Positions 1 through 7,150 of a stretch of 13,432 nucleotides of DNA are shown here, piece after piece. Each line of letters opens with the position of its first letter. Position 1 is the first letter of the stretch. The position numbers and the translations under genes were made by a program. Below the pieces are notes generated by a model. It was not told the DNA's origin, did not search any database, and saw only the letters and a program-made list of their open reading frames with translations. The DNA is from JAVBKB01 sp031554275 (GTDB taxonomy: Bacteria; Bacillota; Bacilli; JARBTR01): assembly GCA_031554275.1 (NCBI GenBank), contig JAVBKB010000042.1, positions 1 to 13,432 on the forward strand, read 5' to 3'.

Positions 1-10
1 TCGAATTCGA

Positions 11-16
11 GATAAT
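11..16 (+). promoter_or_regulatory. Possible -10 element for the YceI gene
   Basis: GATAAT matches the sigma-A -10 consensus at five of six positions and lies about 30 nt before the YceI start codon. The matching -35 would fall at or beyond the left edge, so the promoter cannot be confirmed. Confidence 0.3.
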
Positions 17-45
17 ACTGGTTTTAAACATAGGAGGATTTTCAA

Positions 46-576
46 ATGACAAAATCAAAATGGAGTGTAGACTCTGCGCACAGTAGTGTTGAATTTAATG
101 TAAGACACTTAATGATTTCTAAAGTGAAAGGTGTTTTCCATCAATTTTCAGCAGAAATAGATGCTGATCCTGCCGATCTGACATCTGCAAGTATTGCTTT
201 TGAAGTAGAAACAACAAGTGTTGATACACGGAATGCTGATCGTGATAACCATCTTCGCTCAGGCGACTTCTTCGATGCTGAGAATTTCCCAGCATTACGT
301 TTTGTAGCAACAGAAATTTCTAAAACAGACAATGATGAGTATGCGGTAACTGGGGATTTCACAATTCGTGATGTAACCCGCAAAGAAACGTTCGCAGTTG
401 CATTTGAAGGTACAAGCAGAGATCCGTGGGGTAATGACAAGGTTGGCTTTTCTGTAGATGGGAAAATCAATCGTTCTGATTACGGATTAACCTATAATGC
501 AGCACTAGAAACAGGTGGCGTATTAATTGGGGATCAAGTGAAAATTAATTTGGAACTTCAAGCAGCAAAAGCGTAA
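46..576 (+). CDS. YceI family protein (lipocalin-like, polyisoprenoid-binding type)
   Basis: The 176-aa protein has the usual length and pattern of the YceI family, a lipocalin-like beta-barrel that binds long isoprenoid lipids in characterised members. Visible family features are the N-terminal W-x-V-D-x-x-H-S-x-V-E-F block (residues 6-17), R-H-L-M at 20-23, the D-N-H-L-R-S-x-D-F-F-D stretch near residues 67-77 followed by F-P, and the late D-x-x-G-F-S / I-N-R-S-D-Y-G-L region. There is no signal peptide, so this copy is predicted to be cytoplasmic, unlike the secreted proteobacterial forms. The start is fixed by a strong TAGGAGGA ribosome binding site at 31-38, eight nt before ATG. The gene stands alone on its strand and ends at a bidirectional terminator. 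The family assignment is secure; the physiological ligand is unknown. Confidence 0.9.
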   Translation: MTKSKWSVDSAHSSVEFNVRHLMISKVKGVFHQFSAEIDADPADLTSASIAFEVETTSVDTRNADRDNHLRSGDFFDAENFPALRFVATEISKTDNDEYAVTGDFTIRDVTRKETFAVAFEGTSRDPWGNDKVGFSVDGKINRSDYGLTYNAALETGGVLIGDQVKINLELQAAKA

Positions 577-644
577 TTGAACGACTTTATGAAGAATAAG
601 GGCTTAATTCCATCCGCCTTTATCTAAAAGAAAGTGTAGCATTT

Positions 645-686
645 GTGGGTTTTTCACTCGACTGAAAGTGATGGTGAAAGACCCGC
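645..686. repeat. Imperfect 13-bp hairpin of unknown function
   Basis: The arms GTGGGTTTTTCAC (645-657) and GTGAAAGACCCGC (674-686) pair over 13 bp with two G-U wobbles around a 16-nt loop. No T-run follows on either strand, so it is not a normal intrinsic terminator. It lies in the 221-nt gap between the YceI gene and putP. Confidence 0.5.
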
Positions 687-737
687 AGACAGAAAACGAT
701 TATTGGCTGTCAAGGCTTAAGACTTCGTCAACACTGC

Positions 738-791
738 AAAAAAACAGCTTGAACATAAGCAGATTTTCACCAACTTATGTTCAAGCTTTTT
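738..791. terminator. Bidirectional intrinsic terminator between the YceI gene and putP
   Basis: A perfect 14-bp stem (746-759 with 774-787) is followed by TTTTT on the plus strand and preceded by a run of seven A at 738-744, which reads as a T-run on the minus strand. It sits 7 bp from the putP stop codon and serves the two converging genes. Confidence 0.85.
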
Positions 792-797
792 CAAAAC

Positions 798-2270
798 TTA
801 TTTAAATGATTTTAATAATGCTTGGCTTTTATCAAAATCTTCTACCAATGATTTATTCTGTGGCGTCATCAAACTAACGACATAGATTGTTAAAGCACAT
901 AGGAGGAAGCCAGGAATCATTTCATAAACCTCTTTGAAGGCTTCGATTTTCGGCCATACGATTACCACGATGGCTCCGACAACCATACCCGCAAGTGCTC
1001 CCCATTTGGTCATTCGCTTCCACAATAGACTGATGAGAACTACAGGTCCAAAAGCAGATCCAAACCCTGCCCAAGCATGTTCAACAAGTTCCAATATTGA
1101 ATTATTTTCACCGAGGGCAAGGAAAATCGCAACCAATGAAACAACTAATACTGCACCTCGACCAAACAAAACAAGTTCCTTGTCAGAAGCTTTTCGCTTA
1201 AAGAATGTTCGGTAGATATCTTCCGTTAAAGCGCTTGAAGTAACGATTAGTTGAGATGAAATCGTACTCATGATTGCAGCTAGGATTGCAGCTAACAAGA
1301 AACCAGTAATTAATGGGTGGAATAGGATCTCGCCCAATTTAATGAAAACAGTTTCAGGATCAGCGAGTGTTAGATTGTTTTGATAATAATAAGAAATACC
1401 GATTAATCCAGTAAACATCGCGCCGGCAACTGAGAATAGCATCCAACCCATACCGATTTTTCTTGCCTTCTTAATCTCTTTTGCAGAAGTAATCGCCATG
1501 AAGCGCACGACAATGTGAGGCTGTCCAAAATAGCCAAGCCCCCAGGCAAACAGCGAGGCAATCCCAACAAAGCTGGTTCCTTTAAAAAGATCTAAATTAT
1601 CAGGGTTAACTGCTCTAATATCATCGAACGCGGGCCCAATGCCCCCGACATGTATGATTGTCACAATTGGTACCAGAATTAATGCTATAAACATGATCAG
1701 CCCTTGAACAAAATCAGTCCAACTAACAGCTAAGAATCCGCCAAATAGTGTGTAACCGATAACCACAACTGCAACAATGAACATACCCCAATTGTAGCTG
1801 ATATCAAAAGTTGTATGGAAGAGTTTTGCTCCAGCAACAAATCCTGAAGAAACGTAGAGTGTAAAGAATACTAAGATAACAACCGCAGATACAAGACGAA
1901 GCATATTCGTTTTGTCTTTAAATCGGTTCTCTAAATATGCAGGTATGGTGATAGAGTTTCCGGCAATCTCTGAATAAATACGTAAGCGTGGTGCGACAAT
2001 CAGCCAGTTCACATATGCACCTAAGCAAAGGCCAATGGCGATCCATCCACTGCTTAATCCAGTCAAATACATTGCTCCAGGTAACCCCATTAGCAACCAA
2101 CCACTCATGTCTGCTGCACCAGCACTTAATGCAGTAACTGCAGCACCTAGTCCTCGTCCTCCTAACATGTAGTCTTCAAGATCGGATGTTTTTTTGTAAG
2201 CATAGTAACCAATTACCAGCATTCCCACTAAATAAATACCAATTGAAACAAGTACTAGAAAGTCATTCAT
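798..2270 (-). CDS. putP: Sodium/proline symporter PutP
   Basis: The 490-aa polytopic membrane protein belongs to the solute:sodium symporter (SSS) family and imports proline with Na+. It is full length for PutP and has about 13 hydrophobic segments. PutP-specific blocks are S-A-G-A-A-D-M-S-G-W (49-58), which corresponds to the E. coli region containing Asp55 and Ser57, G-Y-F-G-Q-P-H (246-252), and the Na+-site region I-M-S-T-I-S-S-Q (333-340), whose Ser335/Thr336 match E. coli Ser340/Thr341. The ATG is preceded at 8 nt by a G-rich ribosome binding site (complement of 2277-2282). No putB or putC genes flank it, so it is a single-gene unit with its own promoter, a CodY-like operator and a terminator. 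A B. subtilis OpuE-type osmotic proline transporter is the main alternative role. Confidence 0.88.
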   Translation of the reverse strand: MNDFLVLVSIGIYLVGMLVIGYYAYKKTSDLEDYMLGGRGLGAAVTALSAGAADMSGWLLMGLPGAMYLTGLSSGWIAIGLCLGAYVNWLIVAPRLRIYSEIAGNSITIPAYLENRFKDKTNMLRLVSAVVILVFFTLYVSSGFVAGAKLFHTTFDISYNWGMFIVAVVVIGYTLFGGFLAVSWTDFVQGLIMFIALILVPIVTIIHVGGIGPAFDDIRAVNPDNLDLFKGTSFVGIASLFAWGLGYFGQPHIVVRFMAITSAKEIKKARKIGMGWMLFSVAGAMFTGLIGISYYYQNNLTLADPETVFIKLGEILFHPLITGFLLAAILAAIMSTISSQLIVTSSALTEDIYRTFFKRKASDKELVLFGRGAVLVVSLVAIFLALGENNSILELVEHAWAGFGSAFGPVVLISLLWKRMTKWGALAGMVVGAIVVIVWPKIEAFKEVYEMIPGFLLCALTIYVVSLMTPQNKSLVEDFDKSQALLKSFK

Positions 2271-2298
2271 TTAAATCCCCCCAGAATTCAATATTAAA

Positions 2299-2313
2299 AA
2301 TTTTCAGATAACT
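2299..2313 (-). promoter_or_regulatory. CodY-like box in the putP leader
   Basis: On the minus strand AGTTATCTGAAAATT matches the CodY consensus AATTTTCWGAAAATT at 13 of 15 positions. It is part of a wider inverted repeat (TTTCAG 2302-2307, CTGAAA 2312-2317). Its position just downstream of the predicted start site suits repression. The match is seen directly; regulation by CodY is inference. Confidence 0.55.
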
Positions 2314-2325
2314 GAAATTTTATTC

Positions 2326-2355
2326 ATAATAGCGATTTTTGATGCTACTTGTCAA
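2326..2355 (-). promoter_or_regulatory. putP promoter, sigma-A type
   Basis: On the minus strand a perfect -35 TTGACA (2350-2355) is separated by 18 bp from -10 TATTAT (2326-2331), five of six to consensus. Transcription should start near 2319, giving a leader of about 48 nt that contains the CodY-like box. Confidence 0.75.
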
Positions 2356-2394
2356 GAAAAATAATAATGTGTCGATTAAGATTGGATTTTTCGC

Positions 2395-2425
2395 AAAAAA
2401 AATACCAAGCTTTACTCGGTATTTT
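2395..2425 (-). terminator. spoVR intrinsic terminator
   Basis: Reading the minus strand, AAAATACC (2418-2425) pairs with GGTATTTT (2399-2406) around an 11-nt loop and runs into a T-tract (complement of 2395-2402). It lies about 55 nt past the spoVR stop and isolates spoVR from putP. Confidence 0.7.
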
Positions 2426-2479
2426 CATGAATAATTATTCATTTAAATGATTGATTTATTAATTTTAGGGTAGAAATGA

Positions 2480-3883
2480 TTAATATTTCAAATATTTTCT
2501 GGAGACACTTTGATTGGAACAAGTAAATAATACAAGTTTTTCATCGTATACTGTTTCCAAATGACATGCTCTACCCCATAGATAATTGAAATATGGTAAC
2601 ACTTTTTCCAAATAGCGCGTATCTAACTCGATTCCTTCAAAATGATGCTTCAAATACAACTCACCATTTTTTTGGTAGTCGCCATTCTCTACCGTCAGAT
2701 AGGGAAATCCTCCATTTACACGCATGTTTACTAACTGATCGCGAACAACTTCCCATTCCGTATCAACTACCTTATATTCCCTTCCTTGCTTTTGAAATAA
2801 GTACATATCCTCCCTTAGCACAAGATCCTTTGTTAAGTAATTTCGGAGGAAGGAGGCATCTGATTCTATTTCCCTTACTTCAAAAATTTTGTCTCGACCT
2901 GATCCCGATAACACGCCATTTGCCTTCATTTTCTCACTTGGTTTGTTATAACGCTCTTCGATGTCCTCGAAAATCTTCAGACCTAAATAATAGGGGTTAA
3001 TACTTGTACGCGAAGGTTGCACAACTGAAGCATTTAATTTCGCAAATTCTAATGCTTCACCACTAGTTAAATCCATTTCCCGTAAGATGCGCTGGTGCCA
3101 AAATGATGCCCAGCCTTCGTTCATAATTTTCGTTTCTAGCTGTGGCCAGAAATAGAGCATTTCTTCGCGAATCATCGTCATGATATCGCGTTGCCACTCT
3201 TTTAAGTGGCGACTGTTCTTAATAATAAATAGGACAACATCTTTCTCGGGTTGTGCTGGGAATATTACTTCCTTCTCTTCTTCTACAGGTTTTGTTTCTC
3301 CGATGCTCCAAAGATCATCAAACGGAGATTGCACAACATCTTCCTCAACAAGATCAGGTTCGCCCTCCATTAAACTAGGTCGAATTAGTGAAGGATCAAT
3401 ATGCTCCTCAATCGCCAACACTGCATCAATACATCTCTCTACTTCTTGAATGCCATGCTCAATTTCATAGGCGCGAACCCGTTCAGCTGTTGCTGACATG
3501 CTTTCCACCATATCACGGTTTGTATTTTGAAATCTGGCGTTATTTTTAAAAAAATCGCAATGCGCCAAAACATGCGCCACGATGAGCTTGTTCTGTATTA
3601 ATGTATTGCTATCCAAAAGAAATGCGTAACAGGGATTTGAGTTGATCACTAATTCATAAATCTTACTTAGTCCGACATCGTATTGCAATTTCATTTTGTG
3701 AAACTGCTTGCCAAAGCTCCAATGGGAAAAGCGCGTTGGCATGCCATAGGCTCCAAATGTATAAATGATTTCTGCTGGACATATTTCATAACGCATTGGA
3801 TAGAAATCCAAACCAAATCCTTTGGCGATCTCTGTGATCTCATCAATTGCGTAGCTAAGTTTAACATGCTCATCTTTGTTCAT
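2480..3883 (-). CDS. spoVR: SpoVR family stage V sporulation protein
   Basis: The 467-aa protein is almost exactly the length of B. subtilis SpoVR (468 aa), which is needed for normal spore cortex formation and is made in the mother cell. Family sequence is clear from the N-terminus, with F-G-L-D-F-Y-P-M-R-Y-E, the T-F-G-A-Y-G-M-P-T-R-F-S-H-W block at about residues 42-55, H-V-L-A-H-C-D-F-F-K-N-N near 104-115, and E-G-W-A-S-F-W-H in the middle. An acidic stretch at about 170-205 is probably a flexible linker. There is no signal peptide or membrane segment. The biochemical activity of the family is unresolved. The ATG is served by AAGGATG (complement of 3891-3897). It is a single-gene transcription unit with a sigma-E-like promoter, divergent from the yhdB-like gene, and is not next to yhbH or prkA, its frequent partners in other bacteria. 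Confidence 0.92.
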   Translation of the reverse strand: MNKDEHVKLSYAIDEITEIAKGFGLDFYPMRYEICPAEIIYTFGAYGMPTRFSHWSFGKQFHKMKLQYDVGLSKIYELVINSNPCYAFLLDSNTLIQNKLIVAHVLAHCDFFKNNARFQNTNRDMVESMSATAERVRAYEIEHGIQEVERCIDAVLAIEEHIDPSLIRPSLMEGEPDLVEEDVVQSPFDDLWSIGETKPVEEEKEVIFPAQPEKDVVLFIIKNSRHLKEWQRDIMTMIREEMLYFWPQLETKIMNEGWASFWHQRILREMDLTSGEALEFAKLNASVVQPSRTSINPYYLGLKIFEDIEERYNKPSEKMKANGVLSGSGRDKIFEVREIESDASFLRNYLTKDLVLREDMYLFQKQGREYKVVDTEWEVVRDQLVNMRVNGGFPYLTVENGDYQKNGELYLKHHFEGIELDTRYLEKVLPYFNYLWGRACHLETVYDEKLVLFTCSNQSVSRKYLKY

Positions 3884-3915
3884 TTGCGCCCATCCTTATG
3901 AAAAATTCTTATTCA

Positions 3916-3944
3916 ATTGTATGTTTGGAATGAGCATCTATTTC
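3916..3944 (-). promoter_or_regulatory. Sigma-E-like promoter of spoVR
   Basis: On the minus strand CATACAAT (3916-3923) is a perfect match to the B. subtilis sigma-E -10 consensus. GAAATAGA (3937-3944), 13 bp upstream, carries the ATA core of the -35. The predicted start leaves a leader of about 25 nt that includes the ribosome binding site. B. subtilis spoVR is transcribed by sigma-E, which fits. Confidence 0.6.
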
Positions 3945-4109
3945 CATTTTTCATATTGATGAAGGTGGACTGGGTTTGTAGTTCACACTGTTATTCACAA
4001 TTCTTTAGTGAAAGTTTTACCTGAGAAAAGCGATTGACCAATTTTTTCATAGAAAACAACAAGTGGTTTCTGAGTACACTATGCTTAAATCCTTATAAGG
4101 AGAAACCAA

Positions 4110-4331
4110 ATGAACGATTATGAAAGATCTATTTTCTATATCAAGCACGCAGAATGGGATAACCTACTGATCCTTATGGTCAGAACTCAGGATCAATTCT
4201 TAGCCAAAAAAATCGAGAAATTTCTCCATTCTTTTCATTATGTGAAATCATCTGAACTGATTGAGGGTAATCTGTATAATTTGTTGCACTATCTCGATCA
4301 TTCAGCAAAAGTCAGTGAAACCTATTGCTAA
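4110..4331 (+). CDS. yhdB: Small YhdB-like protein, function unknown
   Basis: This 73-aa soluble, mostly helical protein has no signal peptide or membrane segment. A strong AAGGAG ribosome binding site (4097-4102), seven nt before ATG, makes it a convincing gene. The N-terminal Y-E-R-S-I-F-Y-I-K-H-A-E-W-D-N-L-L-I-L-M-V-R-T block and the later K-K-I-E-K-F-L-H-S-F-H segment resemble, from memory, the small YhdB proteins of Bacillus that lie close to spoVR; I cannot confirm this by search. It is divergent from spoVR across 226 bp and ends about 40 nt before the pseudouridine synthase with no terminator between, so the two may be co-transcribed. No function is known to me. Confidence 0.7.
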   Translation: MNDYERSIFYIKHAEWDNLLILMVRTQDQFLAKKIEKFLHSFHYVKSSELIEGNLYNLLHYLDHSAKVSETYC

Positions 4332-4361
4332 CGCCATATCATGTCATGTAAGATGTTGAAT

Positions 4362-4367
4362 GGTGAG
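4362..4367 (+). promoter_or_regulatory. Ribosome binding site deciding the pseudouridine synthase start
   Basis: GGTGAG lies 4 nt before the ATG at 4372 and pairs with the extreme 3' end of 16S rRNA, where short spacing is expected. The in-frame ATG at 4360 has no comparable site upstream. The later start is therefore preferred. Confidence 0.5.
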
Positions 4368-4371
4368 AAAT

Positions 4372-5262
4372 ATGATACAGACAGAAAGAATTGGTAGCAA
4401 TCTCAGGATTCAAGTTCCTGAAGAGTGGATAGGACTTACTATAGATACGATATTGAGTGACATTTGGCAGACACCTAAGAAAATGCGCCATCTTTGGCGT
4501 ATGGATAAAGCTGTCCTTGTCAATGAGCAAACATTGCCTTGGAGCCACATTCCAACCCCTCAAGACTGGTTATCATTACCAGTCTATATACCTGAGACAA
4601 ATGATGTAATTCCTTATCATTTATCAATTGAAGTCATTTATGAAGATGATGATATCTTAATTGTGAATAAGCCAGCAGGTATACTTACTCATCCTGATTC
4701 TCCAGATCATCATGATACATTGATGAATGCTGTTTCACATTATTTTATTAGTAAACAACTTGATGCAAAGCCACGTACTATTCATCGTTTAGATCGAGAA
4801 ACTTCAGGCCTAATTATTTTCACAAAAAACGCCTTTGTCACTGCTATCTTAGATCAAACGCTTTTTCATCGTGGAATTTCGAGAAAATATCAAGCGCTGG
4901 TGCATGGGAAGGTTACGCCAACATCAGGTACAATTGAGAAATCAATTGGCAGGGATCGTCATAGCAACAAAATGCTTGTGACTAGTACAGGACAAGCAGC
5001 TACGACTTTTTATCAAGTAATTACCTACCACCCAAAAAACAATACCTCACTAATTGAGTGTACGCTTGCCACTGGTAGAACACATCAAATCCGAGTACAT
5101 CTAAGTGATTTAGGAAATCCTATCATTGGGGATTTACTTTATGGAAACCCAAGACAAAATAGTCGCCTCCATTTGCATGCCTTTCAAGTGAGTTTCGATC
5201 ATCCTATAACGAAAAAGCCAATATTATGTCGAAAAAACGCAGATTTCTTCGCTACAGTTTAA
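4372..5262 (+). CDS. RluA/RluD family RNA pseudouridine synthase
   Basis: The protein converts uridine to pseudouridine in RNA, probably ribosomal RNA. The catalytic motif H-R-L-D-R-E-T-S-G contains the nucleophilic aspartate (about residue 141 from this start). Other family motifs are N-K-P-A-G about 40 residues earlier and T-G-R-T-H-Q-I-R-V-H-L followed by G-N-P-I-I-G-D near the C-terminus. The first 75 residues are a degenerate S4-like RNA-binding region. The length, 296 aa (300 aa if the upstream ATG at 4360 is used), fits the B. subtilis YhcT/YlyB/YjbO group. The target uridine cannot be read from the sequence. It follows the yhdB-like gene by about 40 nt and ends at a terminator. Its last codons overlap the first of four phased repeats belonging to the next operon's upstream region. 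Confidence 0.9.
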   Translation: MIQTERIGSNLRIQVPEEWIGLTIDTILSDIWQTPKKMRHLWRMDKAVLVNEQTLPWSHIPTPQDWLSLPVYIPETNDVIPYHLSIEVIYEDDDILIVNKPAGILTHPDSPDHHDTLMNAVSHYFISKQLDAKPRTIHRLDRETSGLIIFTKNAFVTAILDQTLFHRGISRKYQALVHGKVTPTSGTIEKSIGRDRHSNKMLVTSTGQAATTFYQVITYHPKNNTSLIECTLATGRTHQIRVHLSDLGNPIIGDLLYGNPRQNSRLHLHAFQVSFDHPITKKPILCRKNADFFATV

Positions 5263-5294
5263 GAAATGTAAATTAAATGTAAAGGTTCTGTTTA
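5256..5294 (-). promoter_or_regulatory. Four phased hexamers resembling a PhoP box
   Basis: On the plus strand AGTTTA (5256), TGTAAA (5267), TGTAAA (5278) and TGTTTA (5289) recur with an exact 11-bp period. On the minus strand the two central copies read TTTACA, matching the PhoP half-site TT(A/T/C)A(C/T)A; the outer two are degenerate. They lie upstream of the phosphate genes ykaA-pit. Confidence 0.4.
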
Positions 5295-5331
5295 AATTCC
5301 GCTAAACCGGTTCAAAAGGTTGCGGATTTTT
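5294..5331 (+). terminator. Intrinsic terminator after the pseudouridine synthase gene
   Basis: CCGC (5299-5302) pairs with GCGG (5322-5325), extended by an inner AACC/GGTT stem, and is followed by TTTTT. It also overlaps the candidate ykaA promoter, so the two transcription units are closely packed. Confidence 0.55.
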
Positions 5332-5339
5332 ATTATACT
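5311..5339 (+). promoter_or_regulatory. Candidate ykaA-pit promoter
   Basis: TTCAAA (5311-5316) and TATACT (5334-5339) are separated by 17 bp. The -10 is good and the -35 is four of six. The predicted start is near 5346, about 28 nt before the ykaA ATG, with the phased repeats ending roughly 50 bp upstream of it. Confidence 0.45.
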
Positions 5340-5373
5340 CTTCATGTAATTTAAAAAAATTGGAGGCATCCTC

Positions 5374-5991
5374 ATGTTTAGAAGCAAGAAAGACAAATTC
5401 GCAATATTATTATCAAATATTACAACTAACATTCGCGAGAGTGCTGATTACTTCGCGGACTTCAAGATCACAAATGTTAGTGATCTGAAAGTATTTGCAG
5501 AAACAATGAAAGCATATGAACATACTGGCGATGATTACGCTCATGAAATGTTCCAGGAGCTCAACACTACTTTCATTACACCGATTGAGCGTGAAGACCT
5601 CTTGATGCTCACGATGGCTTTAGATGAAGTCATTGACGGGTTGGAGCATGTTTCAGGATTACGAGAAATGTTCTCTCTTCTAGAATTTGATGAATATGAA
5701 CTACAGTTTATCGCGGAAATCAAGGAATCAACGAAACTAATTGACGAGGCAATTGACCAATTAATCAATAAGAAGCTCATCAAAATTCGTGACCTTACCA
5801 TTCTCATTAAAGATTCAGAAACCAAGTGTGATGTCGTTTATCGATCAGCAGTTAAAGCCCTTTTTAATTCTGAAACCAATCCAATCCGTATTATGAAACT
5901 GAAGGAAACATATGAAACACTGGAAAATGTTTCAGACAGTTGTCAAACGGTTGCGAATGTCTTAGATACAATTGTAATGAAGAACGCTTAA
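5374..5991 (+). CDS. ykaA: DUF47/UPF0111 PhoU-like phosphate transport accessory protein
   Basis: The 205-aa protein equals the length of B. subtilis YkaA (UPF0111, DUF47), an all-helical PhoU-like family almost always encoded next to a Pit phosphate transporter. It is soluble and charged, rich in E-x-x-x-D helices, and has the family pattern of E-x-E-x-x-H/D-x-x spacing: E-H-T-G-D-D-Y-A-H-E at about residues 49-58 and I-E-R-E-D-L-L-M-L near 71-79. It probably gates or regulates the transporter, by analogy with PhoU; this is inference. The ATG has a strong GGAGG ribosome binding site (5362-5366) with 7-nt spacing. pit follows after 55 nt without a terminator, so the two form an operon. Confidence 0.85.
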   Translation: MFRSKKDKFAILLSNITTNIRESADYFADFKITNVSDLKVFAETMKAYEHTGDDYAHEMFQELNTTFITPIEREDLLMLTMALDEVIDGLEHVSGLREMFSLLEFDEYELQFIAEIKESTKLIDEAIDQLINKKLIKIRDLTILIKDSETKCDVVYRSAVKALFNSETNPIRIMKLKETYETLENVSDSCQTVANVLDTIVMKNA

Positions 5992-6046
5992 CCTGGTGAA
6001 AAAGATTGTTTAAGTTTCTCATTAACAATTAGGAAGGATCTTCTAA

Positions 6047-7051
6047 ATGGACTCTCTTTTAATATTGACGATACTGATTGTCGTAGTCGCTTTGGTCTTT
6101 GATTTCATCAATGGATTTCATGATACCGCCAATGCAATTGCCACTTCTGTCTCCACAAAAGCACTTAAACCAAGGCATGCCATTGTGCTAGCATCTGTTA
6201 TGAATTTCGTGGGTGCCATGTCATTCACTGGTGTTGCCAAAACTGTTTCAGACAAAATTGTTTACACCGAAAGGTTACCCGATCAAGGAACTATCATTAT
6301 TCTAGCAGCATTGATTTCAGCAATTGTTTGGAACCTCATCACATGGTATTTCGGAATCCCAAGCAGTTCTTCCCATGCGATCATTGGGTCTATTGCAGGT
6401 GCGTCCATAGCTGCGGGTGGTTTCAAGCTCGTAAAGTTGGAAGGATTCAAAGAAATTATTACTGCACTGATTGCGTCTCCGTTTTTGGCGTTCTTTATTG
6501 GTTATATCATCTACACGATATTTAAGTTGCTACTGAAAAATCTAAATTTACCCAAAACAAATCGAAGGTTTAGATACATTCAAATTCTAACGGCCGCACT
6601 ACAATCCTATTCACACGGCACTAACGATGCTCAAAAATCAATGGGGATTATCACGATGGCGTTAATTGCTGGTGGTTATCAAAGTGCCGGATCTGATGTG
6701 CATTTGTGGGTGCAAATGGCTTGCGCAACCGCAATGGGACTTGGAACTTCCATCGGGGGTTGGAAAATCATCAAAACTGTTGGTGGTAAGATCATGAAAA
6801 TCCGTCCAGTTAATGGCGTTGCCGCGGACTTATCATCAGCGAGTATCATCTTTGGCGCAACGTTAATTCATTTGCCTGTCAGTACTACCCATGTAATTGC
6901 CTCATCAATCTTGGGTGTAGGTTCTGCACACCGGATCAGAGGCGTCAAATGGGATACTGCGCAACGAATGGTTATCACTTGGGTCATTACGCTACCAATT
7001 TCGGCAACCGTTGCCGCCATCATTTACTACATACTTAAATTGTTTTTCTAA
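6047..7051 (+). CDS. pit: Low-affinity inorganic phosphate transporter, PiT family
   Basis: The 334-aa membrane protein matches the length of B. subtilis Pit (333 aa) and imports metal-phosphate or phosphate using the ion gradient. It shows the inverted-duplicate organisation of the family: N-G-F-H-D-T-A-N-A at 22-30 and its partner S-H-G-T-N-D-A-Q-K at 189-197, plus G-I-P-S-S-S-S-H at 103-110 and its partner L-P-V-S-T-T-H at 276-282. About ten hydrophobic segments are visible, with a cytoplasmic loop near 160-180. The ribosome binding site is AAGGA (6034-6038). It is the second gene of the ykaA-pit operon and ends at a strong terminator. A sulfate permease of the same superfamily is less likely given the ykaA partner. 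Confidence 0.92.
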   Translation: MDSLLILTILIVVVALVFDFINGFHDTANAIATSVSTKALKPRHAIVLASVMNFVGAMSFTGVAKTVSDKIVYTERLPDQGTIIILAALISAIVWNLITWYFGIPSSSSHAIIGSIAGASIAAGGFKLVKLEGFKEIITALIASPFLAFFIGYIIYTIFKLLLKNLNLPKTNRRFRYIQILTAALQSYSHGTNDAQKSMGIITMALIAGGYQSAGSDVHLWVQMACATAMGLGTSIGGWKIIKTVGGKIMKIRPVNGVAADLSSASIIFGATLIHLPVSTTHVIASSILGVGSAHRIRGVKWDTAQRMVITWVITLPISATVAAIIYYILKLFF

Positions 7052-7086
7052 AATTTTTCACATGCAAATCAGAAAATATTCTTATC

Positions 7087-7119
7087 AAAAATCATTTCCA
7101 CTTCGAAATGATTTTTTTT
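7087..7119 (+). terminator. pit intrinsic terminator
   Basis: AAAATCATTTC (7088-7098) pairs perfectly with GAAATGATTTT (7105-7115) around a 6-nt loop and runs into eight T. It lies about 36 nt past the pit stop codon. Confidence 0.85.
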
Positions 7120-7150
7120 GATTTGATTTTCAATTCCATAATGTATTTCT

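Noticed and set aside
934..1215. Open frame on the plus strand inside putP
   Set aside because: It is antisense to a clear PutP coding region, has no ribosome binding site and shows no family resemblance.
2593..3449. Plus-strand frames inside spoVR (2593-3000 and 3180-3449)
   Set aside because: They are antisense shadows of a full-length SpoVR gene, with low-complexity composition and no initiation signals.
5362..5373. Hairpin hiding the ykaA ribosome binding site (GAGG with CCTC, 3-nt loop)
   Set aside because: Only four base pairs with a minimal loop; too weak to claim translational control.
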